From positions 1 to 32,141 of the forward strand of contig JAZTXD010000091.1 of assembly GCA_045636265.1 (NCBI GenBank): a DNA stretch of 32,141 nt, in the 5' to 3' direction. Position 1 is the first letter of the stretch. Each line of letters opens with the position of its first letter. The notes under the pieces are model-generated. The model was given only the letters and a program-made list of their open reading frames with translations. It was not told the DNA's origin and did no database searches. The DNA comes from Flemingiibacterium sp045636265 (GTDB taxonomy: Bacteria > Bacillota > Clostridia > Oscillospirales > CAG-272). Of this stretch, positions 7,741-15,108 are shown one piece after another. The translations under genes and the position numbers were made by a program.

Positions 7741-8045
7741 AAGAGGGGATGTACAACCAGCTGCGCAGGTTTTACAACCCCTCTTACACTCCCCTGCTTT
7801 CCTTGCTTTCGCCGGAGGCGCCCCGCGCGCGCTCAAAAAAAGATTCACGCAGGTCAGTGCGAACATGCCGCCCACATTATAGTTACCGCTCTATCCCACC
7901 AACCTATAGAGTGGAGCGGTATCTTTAGGTACCGCTTTACTAAGCGAATCTTTCTTTGAGCGCGAACCGGGCGCAAGCCAAAGGAAAGCGGAGGATTTAA
8001 AGGAGGTGGAAAACCATCGCGGCAGCGTTGGTTGTCCATCTCCTT
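7741..8045. repeat. R2 long palindromic element, complete copy A
   Basis: About 300 bp with imperfect inverted arms of roughly 110-130 bp. The left arm contains ACAACCAGCTGCGCAGG, TTTCCTTGC and GCGCTCAAAAAAAGATTC. The right arm, read on the other strand, gives GACAACCAACGCTG, GGTTTTCCACC, TTTCCTTTGGC and GCGCTCAAAGAAAGATTCGC. The centre holds a smaller dyad (TACCGCTC..GAGCGGTA). There is no ORF with coding character. It lies between two convergent genes and fills most of the 447-bp gap. Related copies are at 13551-13700 (half) and from 31826. Confidence 0.78.
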
Positions 8046-8080
8046 TGATATTATGCGCACGGCGATGCGGTGCACTGTAT

Positions 8081-8100
8081 CGGTGCTCATGAGAGCACCG
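8081..8100 (-). terminator. Hairpin after the glycoside hydrolase gene
   Basis: Perfect 8-bp stem CGGTGCTC / GAGCACCG with a 4-nt loop, 7 bp past the minus-strand stop at 8107. There is no T-run after it on the minus strand, so it is a weak terminator or an RNA-stability hairpin. Confidence 0.4.
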
Positions 8101-8106
8101 AGGCAC

Positions 8107-10944
8107 TTATTTTGATGCTATTACGGTGATAGCATCAACGCCGAAGGGAACACAGCTATATTCCGGCGTGTACGTCGGCGCCATACCGCCGTTCCACTCT
8201 CCGCGCATCGTGAAATGCGCCGGAGCTACCGCAAGCGGCTCGGTATCGGGCGCGTAGTGATGCGGTCCGAACATGTTGCGAAGCGACGAGCAGAGCACGA
8301 TTTTTATCTCGTTTTCGCCAACGTGAAGCAGGCTTGTTATGTCGCGGCACGTGTCGAGAACTACGTCTGTACGCTGACCGTTCACGTATACCGCCGCCAT
8401 CATAAACCTTCCCTTGTCAAGGCAGAGTGTGCGCTCTCCAATACCGTCGTAGCTGTAGCTTCCCGTGAGCGTCAGCTTTCCGCTGAAGAAGGGATAGCCG
8501 CTCTTATAAATCTCGCTCGAAAGTGCCGGCAATACCGCGCGGCGGCAAAGCTTACCCTCATTAACGGTGAAGTCGCCTTTTACGTAGATGCTCTCTATAT
8601 TTGTATCATAGTAAAGACAGTTGCGAAGGCTCTCCGTTGCCATGGGATCAAACAGCGCAAAGCTTACGCCGTCATGCTGATAATAGTCAAGCGAGTAGAC
8701 AATTTCGTTCTCGCCAAGCTTCAGAGCACCTGTGAGATCAGCCTCGGCGAAGTTTATATCAAAGTCGGATTTTGTCAGCTCCAGCGGCACTTTATTGAGT
8801 GTCACAGAAGTGTACTTCTCCCTCTCGAGCATGAGCACAAGCGGCATCACGTCTGCCACTGTGAACGTGTGCTTCACCCAAAGCGCTCCCTTATAATCGG
8901 CGCGGAGCAGGTCCTCGACGTGACGCTGAATCGGCAGAACCTCACTGTAATTTTCCCCGTCATAGCTTATCTGCGCGTTGTCGATGACAAAATAATTTTC
9001 GCTGATATCCGACACTGCAAACTTGTCCGTTACGTCTTCCACAGCCTCGGTTTTATCGTTCGGGCGAGCGTCCATATCGCGAATGAGTATCATACTGCCG
9101 CACTTGCGGAGTGTCACGGTGTCGCTTATATTTTTAAGCGTCATATTTTCAAGGTCGAGCGCGCGGTAGCATTGCGATACGCCGTCCATTGTGAACGTGG
9201 ATTCCTCGGTGCGCGAATAATTTTTGATAAAGAGAAAATCGCCGATGTCGCCGACTCTTGCGGTGATGCCGCTTCTGCCGTCGGCACAGGAAAAGCGAAG
9301 CTTCGCGCCCTCTTCGATCTCCTCAAGCGTAATATTCGAGCGAAGGTCAACCCTTGCCCTCTCGCCGTCTACATGCGTAGGATTGTCAATTATGTGAAGT
9401 CTTCCGCAAAAATCGCGGAGCAGAGCAAGCGTGGAGCTTGCAACACTTCTCATGTGCGGCACGATTACTGTGTCATATTCGCAATTGCCGATTATCAGCT
9501 TACCACCCTCATTTTTGCCGTACTTTTTAATTAGGGTTTCGTCCGCAAACTGGTAGGTGACACCGCGCTCGCGAAATCTTTGGAGCAGGTCGCGAAACGC
9601 TGTTTCCGTGGCGATATTGCCCTGTCTGTCATAACATTTTGCCGTATGGTCGAGGTACATGTCGCGCTCGGGATGAATTATGAGCGCGTCATATTTTTCG
9701 GTCGTATTGGATATGATATATCCGAGCCTTGTAAAGTATTCGTTGAATATACCAAATCCCTCAAACCAGTTGCCGTGCGCCGAAAATACGGGCGGATGGT
9801 CAACCTTGCCCTGACCGGCGAAGGAATATGGGTAAAGGTGCTGGCACATTAGGTTAACTCCGCCGAAATACTGAGCTTCCGCAATGCTGCGAAGCTCCCA
9901 CGGGGTTGCGTCAAAGCCGGCACAGCCGAATGTTTCGGTAAGCGCCTGCTTTATACCGAGCTGGGCGCAAACGCTTCCTATCTGCTTTGCCATAAGCTCA
10001 TTTTTGCACTCTCTGCCAAGGCAGTCAACTCCCGGAATGTGCTCATATTCATAAGTCGGCATTACCGCCGCGCCGCCCATCATCTGACCTCGGAGTGAGG
10101 ACTCCTCAACCGAGTGTCCCGTGAGCATGCAGTTGTGCGCTGTGCACCAATCGTACAGCTTTTTATAGAAGCTCTCAACATAAAGCTCATTGAGCAGTGT
10201 GAAGTAGCGTGTTCTGAACTTGTAGCCGTTTTCATTATCAATAAAGAGGTACACAAGTCCGTCGCGGATATCCTCGCCAAATCGATCGGCGTAAATGCGC
10301 TCCGCCGTGTGTGAGAACGGCACGCCCCATCTGTAGTACTGCGGCTCATCTGTGAAAAATCCCACAAGCTCGCGCCCGAAGCTGTCGGCAAAGCGTTTAT
10401 AATACTCTTCATGCGTCATCTCAATAAACGCATCCACAACTTTGGGGTTTAATATGTCCGTATTCGCAGGGCTTACTTTGAGATACACACAATGATACTC
10501 GTTTATACCCGTCTGCGGTTCATCTATGCGACTGAAAACTCCGTCATTTTCGGTGAAAACCGCATATGCCTCGGTGTCAAACGTATCTTTTACGGAATAT
10601 TCGAGAAATCTCGCGAGAAAATCGCGATTTTTAAGAAGCTCGCCGCCCACAAATCCGCTCGGCCAGCCGTTTTCATCATATATCCATGCGCGCATACCAA
10701 GCTCTCTTGCACGCTTGAGGCATGCCTCAATGCAGGAAAACCACTTTTCTCCAAGGTACTCGTCCTTGAGTCCGGTTCTCGCGTGCATGATAAATCCGCC
10801 GATGCCGACTGTCTTCATCTCGTCTATCTGACTGACAAGCTCGGTTTCGTCAAGCTCGTTGTTCCAGCTCCAGAAAGGTATGGAGCGGTATTCTGTAAGG
10901 TCGCCGGAGAATGCGGCGATGAGTTTTTCGAGTGTTTTTGACAT
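8107..10944 (-). CDS. GH106-like glycoside hydrolase (putative alpha-L-rhamnosidase type)
   Basis: A 945-residue enzyme if started at the ATG at 10944, which has AGAAAGGA 8 nt upstream. The N-terminal part looks like the catalytic barrel of large plant-polysaccharide hydrolases related to GH106: PFWSWNNELD (24-33), GIGGFIMHARTGLK (47-60), WIYDENGWPSGF (87-98), GFFTDEPQYYRWG (195-207) and LTETFGCAGFD (335-345). Glu200 and Glu338 are the best candidate catalytic acids (inference from placement in these motifs). The C-terminal third has beta-rich blocks typical of galactose-binding-like modules. No signal peptide is seen, so it should act in the cytoplasm on imported oligosaccharides. No transporter or regulator is next to it. 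The frame is open upstream through a repeat into an RNHCP gene, so a longer fusion product is possible. Family assignment is moderate. Confidence 0.8.
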   Translation of the reverse strand: MSKTLEKLIAAFSGDLTEYRSIPFWSWNNELDETELVSQIDEMKTVGIGGFIMHARTGLKDEYLGEKWFSCIEACLKRARELGMRAWIYDENGWPSGFVGGELLKNRDFLARFLEYSVKDTFDTEAYAVFTENDGVFSRIDEPQTGINEYHCVYLKVSPANTDILNPKVVDAFIEMTHEEYYKRFADSFGRELVGFFTDEPQYYRWGVPFSHTAERIYADRFGEDIRDGLVYLFIDNENGYKFRTRYFTLLNELYVESFYKKLYDWCTAHNCMLTGHSVEESSLRGQMMGGAAVMPTYEYEHIPGVDCLGRECKNELMAKQIGSVCAQLGIKQALTETFGCAGFDATPWELRSIAEAQYFGGVNLMCQHLYPYSFAGQGKVDHPPVFSAHGNWFEGFGIFNEYFTRLGYIISNTTEKYDALIIHPERDMYLDHTAKCYDRQGNIATETAFRDLLQRFRERGVTYQFADETLIKKYGKNEGGKLIIGNCEYDTVIVPHMRSVASSTLALLRDFCGRLHIIDNPTHVDGERARVDLRSNITLEEIEEGAKLRFSCADGRSGITARVGDIGDFLFIKNYSRTEESTFTMDGVSQCYRALDLENMTLKNISDTVTLRKCGSMILIRDMDARPNDKTEAVEDVTDKFAVSDISENYFVIDNAQISYDGENYSEVLPIQRHVEDLLRADYKGALWVKHTFTVADVMPLVLMLEREKYTSVTLNKVPLELTKSDFDINFAEADLTGALKLGENEIVYSLDYYQHDGVSFALFDPMATESLRNCLYYDTNIESIYVKGDFTVNEGKLCRRAVLPALSSEIYKSGYPFFSGKLTLTGSYSYDGIGERTLCLDKGRFMMAAVYVNGQRTDVVLDTCRDITSLLHVGENEIKIVLCSSLRNMFGPHHYAPDTEPLAVAPAHFTMRGEWNGGMAPTYTPEYSCVPFGVDAITVIASK

Positions 10945-10970
10945 GTTATATCCTTTCTGCAGAGGGGGAA

Positions 10971-11093
10971 AACCCTCATCAGTCATTGCTCTCGCAATGA
11001 CAGCTTCCCCCAAGGGAAGCCTTTTAAATAAGATCAGATTCTCTATTGCCCTCCCTTGGGGGAGGGTGGTTGCGAAGCAACCGGGTGAGGGTT
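10971..11093. repeat. R1 dispersed hairpin repeat inside an open reading frame
   Basis: Complete 123-bp copy: CCCTCATCA, stem GTCATTGC..GCAATGAC, AGCTTCCCCCAAGGGAAGC, an AT-rich spacer, CCCTCCCTTGGGGGAGGG, stem GGTTGC-GAA-GCAACC, GGGTGAGGG. It lies between the RNHCP domain and the hydrolase start, and on the minus strand it is translated without a stop (encoding for example LPLGEAVIARAMTDEGF). A short extra copy of its end (GGATGAGGGTTC, 11101-11112) follows. Confidence 0.88.
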
Positions 11094-11094
11094 G

Positions 11095-11448
11095 TCCCTC
11101 GGATGAGGGTTCACTACCTCGCGCCTGCCCGGCCGTAAGCTTTATGAGCAGCTTTATATCGTCCGGCTGCACCTTCGCCGGATATGCCGCCTTGTTGCGC
11201 ACTGTGGCACCGCACCTCTCGCATCGGTACACGATAACGTATCCCTTCTTCGGATCGGGAAGCACCTGCACGGGACGGAGTGTGCCAAGGCACTCGTTCG
11301 CTCTGTCGCCGGGATTTATGTCAATGTGTATCGAGCAAAGGCATTTCGGACAATGGTCACGCGATGTAACGCCGAGCGGCTTTACTTCAAATCCGCAGTT
11401 TCGGCAGACAAAACCCTCGTCATTTTTTTGAAATCTTTTTTCTTCCAT
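11095..11448 (-). CDS. RNHCP-domain zinc-ribbon protein lacking its own stop codon
   Basis: The coordinates give only the RNHCP-derived part, about 118 codons. The ATG at 11448 has GGAG 8 nt upstream. Cysteine pairs CRNCG (15-19), HCPKCL (32-37) and CERCG (76-80) plus the block IDINPGDRANECLG identify the RNHCP family, small zinc-binding proteins of unknown function. The name-giving RNHCP is RDHCP here. The domain ends near residue 106 (DDIKLLIKLTA), the usual end of the family, but no stop follows. The frame runs through the R1 repeat and into the hydrolase, so the full product would be 1113 residues. TAG and TGA stops exist at this point in the adjacent frame (GAGGTAGTGA on the minus strand), so a one-base indel or the repeat insertion probably removed the native stop. 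Confidence 0.78.
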
Positions 11449-11530
11449 AAAAATCTCCAGAAATTTACTGTTATATCTCGTTCCGTCCGGTATCATACTA
11501 TGTGTGAACTTACCGAAAGGATGATGATAT

Positions 11531-12025
11531 ATGTCAAAAGCTACTTTTAAACGCTTTATATGCGCGCTTTTCGCCGCAGTTATGGCAATGATAATATTTA
11601 CCCTTGGCGCAAGTGCAAACACACGCATGCGCCCTTCCTACAGCAGAGAAGCAACCTCTTCCGATAATATGTCCGGCATGGATTCCGGCACTGTTGGCTC
11701 GGGCAACATGGACTCCGGTGCAGACAGCGGCAGTACCATTGACTCCGCCCCCGGTACAGGCGAGTTCGGTGATGACACCTCCGACACTTCGTCCGATGCC
11801 ACCGACACATCCGACACCACTGCCGACACAAAGAAGGACACCGACACCACCCGTCACGATGAAACGGGAAGTCTTGAGTCCTCACTCGACACCGCTATGG
11901 GCGACACCGAAAATGCCGGTGACGATGCACAAAGCAGTATGGGCGTCTGGGGTGTAGTTATCGTAATAGCGATAATCGCCGCTATAGCCATTCTTGTATT
12001 TGCGTTCTTCTCAAAGAGAAAGTAA
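11531..12025 (+). CDS. Small exported Ser/Asp/Thr-rich protein with C-terminal TM anchor
   Basis: 164 residues, not a recognised family. Residues 1-29 look like a signal peptide (KATFKRF, a hydrophobic core, then LGASANT with a likely cut after ASA). Residues about 35-132 are low-complexity and rich in Ser, Asp, Thr and Gly (GMDSGTVGSGNMDSG, DTSDTSSDATDTSDTTADTK). Residues about 137-160 form a transmembrane helix (VWGVVIVIAIIAAIAILVFAFF) followed by SKRK. This is the layout of a cell-surface stalk or linker anchored like a sortase-type tail, but without a visible LPXTG. AAAGG lies at 11516-11520. It is divergent from the RNHCP gene (82 bp apart) and convergent with mnmE, and has its own terminator. 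Confidence 0.8.
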   Translation: MSKATFKRFICALFAAVMAMIIFTLGASANTRMRPSYSREATSSDNMSGMDSGTVGSGNMDSGADSGSTIDSAPGTGEFGDDTSDTSSDATDTSDTTADTKKDTDTTRHDETGSLESSLDTAMGDTENAGDDAQSSMGVWGVVIVIAIIAAIAILVFAFFSKRK

Positions 12026-12034
12026 ATCCTCTGT

Positions 12035-12066
12035 ACACCGCCAAAATTGGCGGTGTTTTTTTATTT
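12035..12066 (+). terminator. Terminator after the exported protein gene, overlapping the mnmE 3' end
   Basis: Perfect 10-bp stem ACACCGCCAA-AA-TTGGCGGTGT (12035-12056) followed by T-rich sequence on the + strand. The T-run runs into the mnmE stop codon (12061-12063, minus strand). The hairpin is also just past mnmE, but on that strand no T-run follows. Confidence 0.9.
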
Positions 12067-13449
12067 TCCAACACAGAAGCGGTGGAAAATTCCGTCCACT
12101 ATCTCCTCGGTGACCTTTCTTCCGTCAAGCTCCGACAGCTCACAGAGCGCCGATTCAAGCTCAAGGCCTGCCATGTCGGACGTAAGTCCCGACATAAGCT
12201 GTGCCTTTGCCGAGCGTACGTACTCGAGCGCACGCGTCACAGACGCGTTCTGGCGCGCGTTGGTTACCACTGCGCGTGTGTTATAGTCAACCTCACCGGT
12301 GACGTACATACTCTCAATAAGCTTTGTGAGCGCCGTAACGCCGTTTTTTGCGGCATCCGTGCTGGCGGCAGATATCCACAGCGTATGGGAAAAGCCGTGC
12401 GAGTCAAGCTTTGCGGTGTCAAATTTTGCCGCAAGGTCATTTTTATTGAGTATCGCCACTTTAACGGCGTCCACGCCGTCGAGAAGTGACAGCAGCGCCT
12501 CATCCTCGCCGTCAAACTCACACGAGGTATCAAACACCGCGAGAACTATCTCCGCGCCCCTTACAGCCTCAAGCGAGCGCTCCACGCCGATACGCTCCAC
12601 GGCATCGTCAGACTCGCGCACACCTGCGGTATCGGTAAGGCGCAGCATGACGCGTCCGCAGTGGACGTTCTCCTCAATAGTATCGCGTGTTGTTCCGGCG
12701 ATATCGGTCACAATGGCACGCTCACGCCCTACAAGGCGATTGAGCAGCGAGGACTTACCCGTGTTAGGCTTGCCCACTAAAACCGTTCTGATGCCCTCAC
12801 AAACGGCTCTGCCGACGCGATAAGAGTCCGCGAGAGCTGAAAGCTCTGCTTCAAGCGCTGTAATTTCGTCAAGAACCTCGGTGTCCGAAAGCTCGGCGAG
12901 ATCTTCGTCGGGGAAATCGACGTTAGCATAAACGCCGGTTACGACGTTCTTTAGTTTCTCATAAAGCTCGTCGGATTTTTTCTTCATAACGCCGGCTCCG
13001 TGTGACACGGCGAGCGAGAGCTGTTCCTCGCTCTCGGCATCAATCAGCATGCCGACAGCCTCCGCTTGCGATAATGACAGCTTGCCGTTTATAAACGCGC
13101 GCTTGGTAAATTCACCCGCTCCGGCAGGTACCGCGCCGTTTTCAAACGCCGCCTCGAGCACCTTCTCGGTGAGCATTATGCCGCCGTGACAGCTTATCTC
13201 GACAACGTCCTCGCCGGTATACGAGTGCGGCGCGCGGAAGATAGTGCACATTCCGTCGTCGATATGTACGCCGCCTTTTATAATCTCGCCGTAAACGCAG
13301 TAGTTCGGCGCAATATCGGCAAGGCTCTTGCCGCTTTTCACGCGGAACATCCTCTGTGCTACGGCTACAGCCTCGTCGCCCGATATGCGTATCACCGCGA
13401 TTCCGCCGCGTCCGAACGCGGTTGATACCGCGGCTATTGTGTTTGTCAT
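12061..13449 (-). CDS. mnmE: tRNA-modifying GTPase MnmE (TrmE)
   Basis: GTPase partner of MnmG in wobble-uridine modification. 462 residues, the usual length. N-terminal folate-binding domain begins TIAAVSTAFGRGGIAVIRISG; then HGG and AGEFTKRAFINGKLSLSQAEAV (in two blocks), and the G domain with P-loop GKPNTGKSS (226-234), DIAGTTRDT, DTAGVRES and the NKND recognition motif. It ends CVGK, the conserved C-terminal cysteine motif. AAAGGA lies before the ATG. It is co-directional with jag but separated by a terminator and 650 bp of repeats, so it probably has its own promoter, which I could not identify. mnmG, normally directly downstream, is absent here and lies inverted at the window start. Confidence 0.97.
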   Translation of the reverse strand: MTNTIAAVSTAFGRGGIAVIRISGDEAVAVAQRMFRVKSGKSLADIAPNYCVYGEIIKGGVHIDDGMCTIFRAPHSYTGEDVVEISCHGGIMLTEKVLEAAFENGAVPAGAGEFTKRAFINGKLSLSQAEAVGMLIDAESEEQLSLAVSHGAGVMKKKSDELYEKLKNVVTGVYANVDFPDEDLAELSDTEVLDEITALEAELSALADSYRVGRAVCEGIRTVLVGKPNTGKSSLLNRLVGRERAIVTDIAGTTRDTIEENVHCGRVMLRLTDTAGVRESDDAVERIGVERSLEAVRGAEIVLAVFDTSCEFDGEDEALLSLLDGVDAVKVAILNKNDLAAKFDTAKLDSHGFSHTLWISAASTDAAKNGVTALTKLIESMYVTGEVDYNTRAVVTNARQNASVTRALEYVRSAKAQLMSGLTSDMAGLELESALCELSELDGRKVTEEIVDGIFHRFCVGK

Positions 13450-13479
13450 GTTTTGTTTTCCTTTCGGTTGGTTTTAGCT

Positions 13480-13525
13480 TGTAGGGACAGGCAGAATTGC
13501 GCGTGCGCAATTCTTTCCGACTGTC
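13480..13525. repeat. R3 repeat fragment with a 10-bp perfect hairpin, in the mnmE leader
   Basis: Starts TGTAGGGACAGGC like other R3 copies and ends CCGACTGTCC, but the middle is replaced by AGAATTGCGC-GT-GCGCAATTCT, a perfect 10-bp-arm hairpin at 13493-13514. It is 44-65 bp upstream of the mnmE start codon, so it would be in the mnmE 5' leader if transcription starts further up. Confidence 0.7.
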
Positions 13526-13550
13526 CGCATCGCCGTATGCGTAAGCGGTT

Positions 13551-13700
13551 TATCGAGGAGGGTAGACAACCAGCTGCGCAGGTTTTCTATCCCTCCAAGA
13601 GTTCGCCAAGGCGAACTCTAAGCTCCTCCCGTTTTCCTTGCCCGGTTCGGCGCGCTCAAAAGAAGATTCGCGCGCCTATGTGCGAACACACTGCTTCGCC
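13551..13700. repeat. R2 element, left arm only (copy B)
   Basis: Contains GTAGACAACCAGCTGCGCAG, GTTTTCCTTGC, GCGCGCTCAAAAGAAGATTC and GTGCGAACA in the same order as the left arm of copy A. No matching right arm is present. A nested dyad AGAGTTCGCC / GGCGAACTCT (about 13600-13620) is also seen. The following 13701-13807 is repeat-like filler with no gene I can support. Confidence 0.7.
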
Positions 13701-13807
13701 GTATGGCTTGCGGTGCTCCCGCAGGCACTCAATGGTCGGCATTCGCTTCGCTCTGCCTCTGTTCGTGCTCGCTCGCCACGTTGTTGGCACGGTGTGCCTC
13801 ATGAGGC

Positions 13808-13871
13808 TCTAATCTTACTTAATTAGGCTTCCCTTGGGGGAAGCTGTCGCCGTCAGGCGACTGATGAGGGT
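13808..13871. repeat. R1 repeat, half copy
   Basis: CTAATCTTACTTAATTAGG (the R1 spacer, also seen in the copy at 27831), then GCTTCCCTTGGGGGAAGC, stem GTCGCC-GTCA-GGCGAC, TGATGAGGGT. Only the right half of the element is present. Its variable stem differs from all other copies yet still pairs. Confidence 0.82.
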
Positions 13872-13976
13872 CAGCATTTACGCGTAAAGACTTCGGTACA
13901 TGTCCGCTGACAGCGGCACGGTCCTTGGGGTGGGGGCCCCAAGTACTGGGAACGTATCTGCGTTTATGCGAGGTTC

Positions 13977-14050
13977 GAAGTGTTTAGCCCCTAAAAAAGA
14001 GCTTGTATAAAGTTTTTTGCGGAGCTTTTTTTCAAAAAAGCGACCCCGTA
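13977..14050. repeat. R4 repeat, copy between jag and mnmE
   Basis: GAAGTGTTTAGCCCC, then GAGCTTGTATAAAGTT, then a diverged TTTTTTGCGGAGC tail and CCCCGTACCCC. It is clearly related to the two copies that flank gyrB but more diverged in its second half. Confidence 0.75.
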
Positions 14051-14064
14051 CCCCTTTACGCATA

Positions 14065-14095
14065 CAAAAAACGGAACTGCAAGCAGTCCCGTTTT
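14065..14095 (-). terminator. Terminator after jag
   Basis: Read on the minus strand: AACGGGACTG-CTTG-CAGTTCCGTT followed by TTTTTG. A 10-bp stem with one G-T pair sits directly after the jag stop at 14101. It ends the rpmH-rnpA-yidD-yidC-jag transcript. Confidence 0.88.
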
Positions 14096-14100
14096 ATGAA

Positions 14101-15039
14101 TCAGTTTTCGTCGGTACTGCCGAGAATACTATTAAGATATTCATCGAAATCTTTGAATTTCTTCTGAGGTTCGCGCTGGGTTTTCTCTTTGGATTCGCGG
14201 GTACCGTAAGCGGAGATGAGGTCGGAGAGCTCTTCGCTGGACATCTTCTCGCCGTCATCGTAGAGAGGAGCTGCCGGCTTCTTCTTTTCAACTCTATCGG
14301 AGTCGCCATGACGCGATCTGCGATCACCACGTCTGCCGGAACGCTTGGAGGAGCCTGCGCCCTTTTCGTCCTTGAACTTTGAGGGAACGCTGAAACCAGC
14401 GCTTTCGAGGTAGATAACAACGCGTCTGCTGGAATCCTGTCCCACAGAGTTTGTGGAAACGCCCTCAACGCCCTGAACCTCGGAGTGGATGATACGTCTT
14501 TCGTAGGGGGACATCGGCTCGAGCATCACGCTCTTACCGGTTTTAGCAACCTTGTTTGCCATTCTGCGAGCGAGAGCACGGAGTGTTCCCTCACGCTTTG
14601 CGCGGTAATTTTCAACGTCCACGGTGATATGTACATAATCACGGGACTCGTCCTCCTCGCGCTTGTTAGCCGCGAGATTTGTGAGGTACTGGAGCGCTTC
14701 GAGAGTGTCGCCGTGGTGACCGATGAGGACACCTGCTTCCTCGCCGACGATGCTTATCGTGCGGTCGCTCTTGCGTGTGGCGGTCATTTCAACATCTGCG
14801 TGGATCTCCATATCGGAAAGCAGAGTGTCGATGAATTCTCTTGCCACGATTTCGCCTGCAACATTGCGTACAACCTTTATTTTTGCAGGTGTAGCGCCGA
14901 TTCCGAGGAATCCGCCGCCGCCGGCTTCAATAACTTCATAGTTAAGGCTTTCAGGCTCACAGTCAAGCTTTTTTCCCGCTTCTTCAAGCGCTGCTTCAAC
15001 TGTTTTGCCGGTGAACATTATTTCCTGTTTCACAGTCAT
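14101..15039 (-). CDS. jag: Jag/KhpB (EloR) RNA-binding protein
   Basis: RNA-binding protein of the KhpA-KhpB type, tied to cell elongation and envelope control in Gram-positives. 312 residues. The N-terminal Jag_N domain covers residues 1-55 (GKTVEAALEEAGKKLD and GGGGFLGIG). A KH domain follows (about 60-145), with its nucleic-acid loop at IGHHGDTLEALQYL, then an R3H domain (about 145-210) whose signature is close to RRIIHSEVQG. The last about 95 residues are an unusual charged tail, first basic (SSKRSGRRGDRRSRHG) and then acidic or mixed, longer than in Bacillus. AAAGGA precedes the ATG. It sits directly after yidC as in most Firmicutes. A 6-bp hairpin (AGAGGC/GCCTCT, 15062-15076) lies in the yidC-jag gap. 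Confidence 0.95.
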   Translation of the reverse strand: MTVKQEIMFTGKTVEAALEEAGKKLDCEPESLNYEVIEAGGGGFLGIGATPAKIKVVRNVAGEIVAREFIDTLLSDMEIHADVEMTATRKSDRTISIVGEEAGVLIGHHGDTLEALQYLTNLAANKREEDESRDYVHITVDVENYRAKREGTLRALARRMANKVAKTGKSVMLEPMSPYERRIIHSEVQGVEGVSTNSVGQDSSRRVVIYLESAGFSVPSKFKDEKGAGSSKRSGRRGDRRSRHGDSDRVEKKKPAAPLYDDGEKMSSEELSDLISAYGTRESKEKTQREPQKKFKDFDEYLNSILGSTDEN

Positions 15040-15108
15040 TTTTCCTTTCGGTGTATTTTTAAGAGGCTTTGCCTCTGAATTTTTGTTTTGATGGACGCTT
15101 CCCCGGTT

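Noticed and set aside
7637..7928. Overlapping plus-strand open frames of 81 and 88 residues after the MORN gene
   Set aside because: They run through the terminator and the R2 element; no ribosome binding site and no coding character.
8215..9534. 439-residue open frame on the plus strand
   Set aside because: Antisense shadow of the glycoside hydrolase; Cys/His/Val-rich composition without any domain pattern.
5992..11093. CRISPR array suspicion from recurring palindromic units
   Set aside because: The units are far apart, single, and have no regular spacers or cas genes.
13453..13826. Open frames of 119 and 62 residues between mnmE and jag
   Set aside because: They consist of R2 and R3 repeat sequence.
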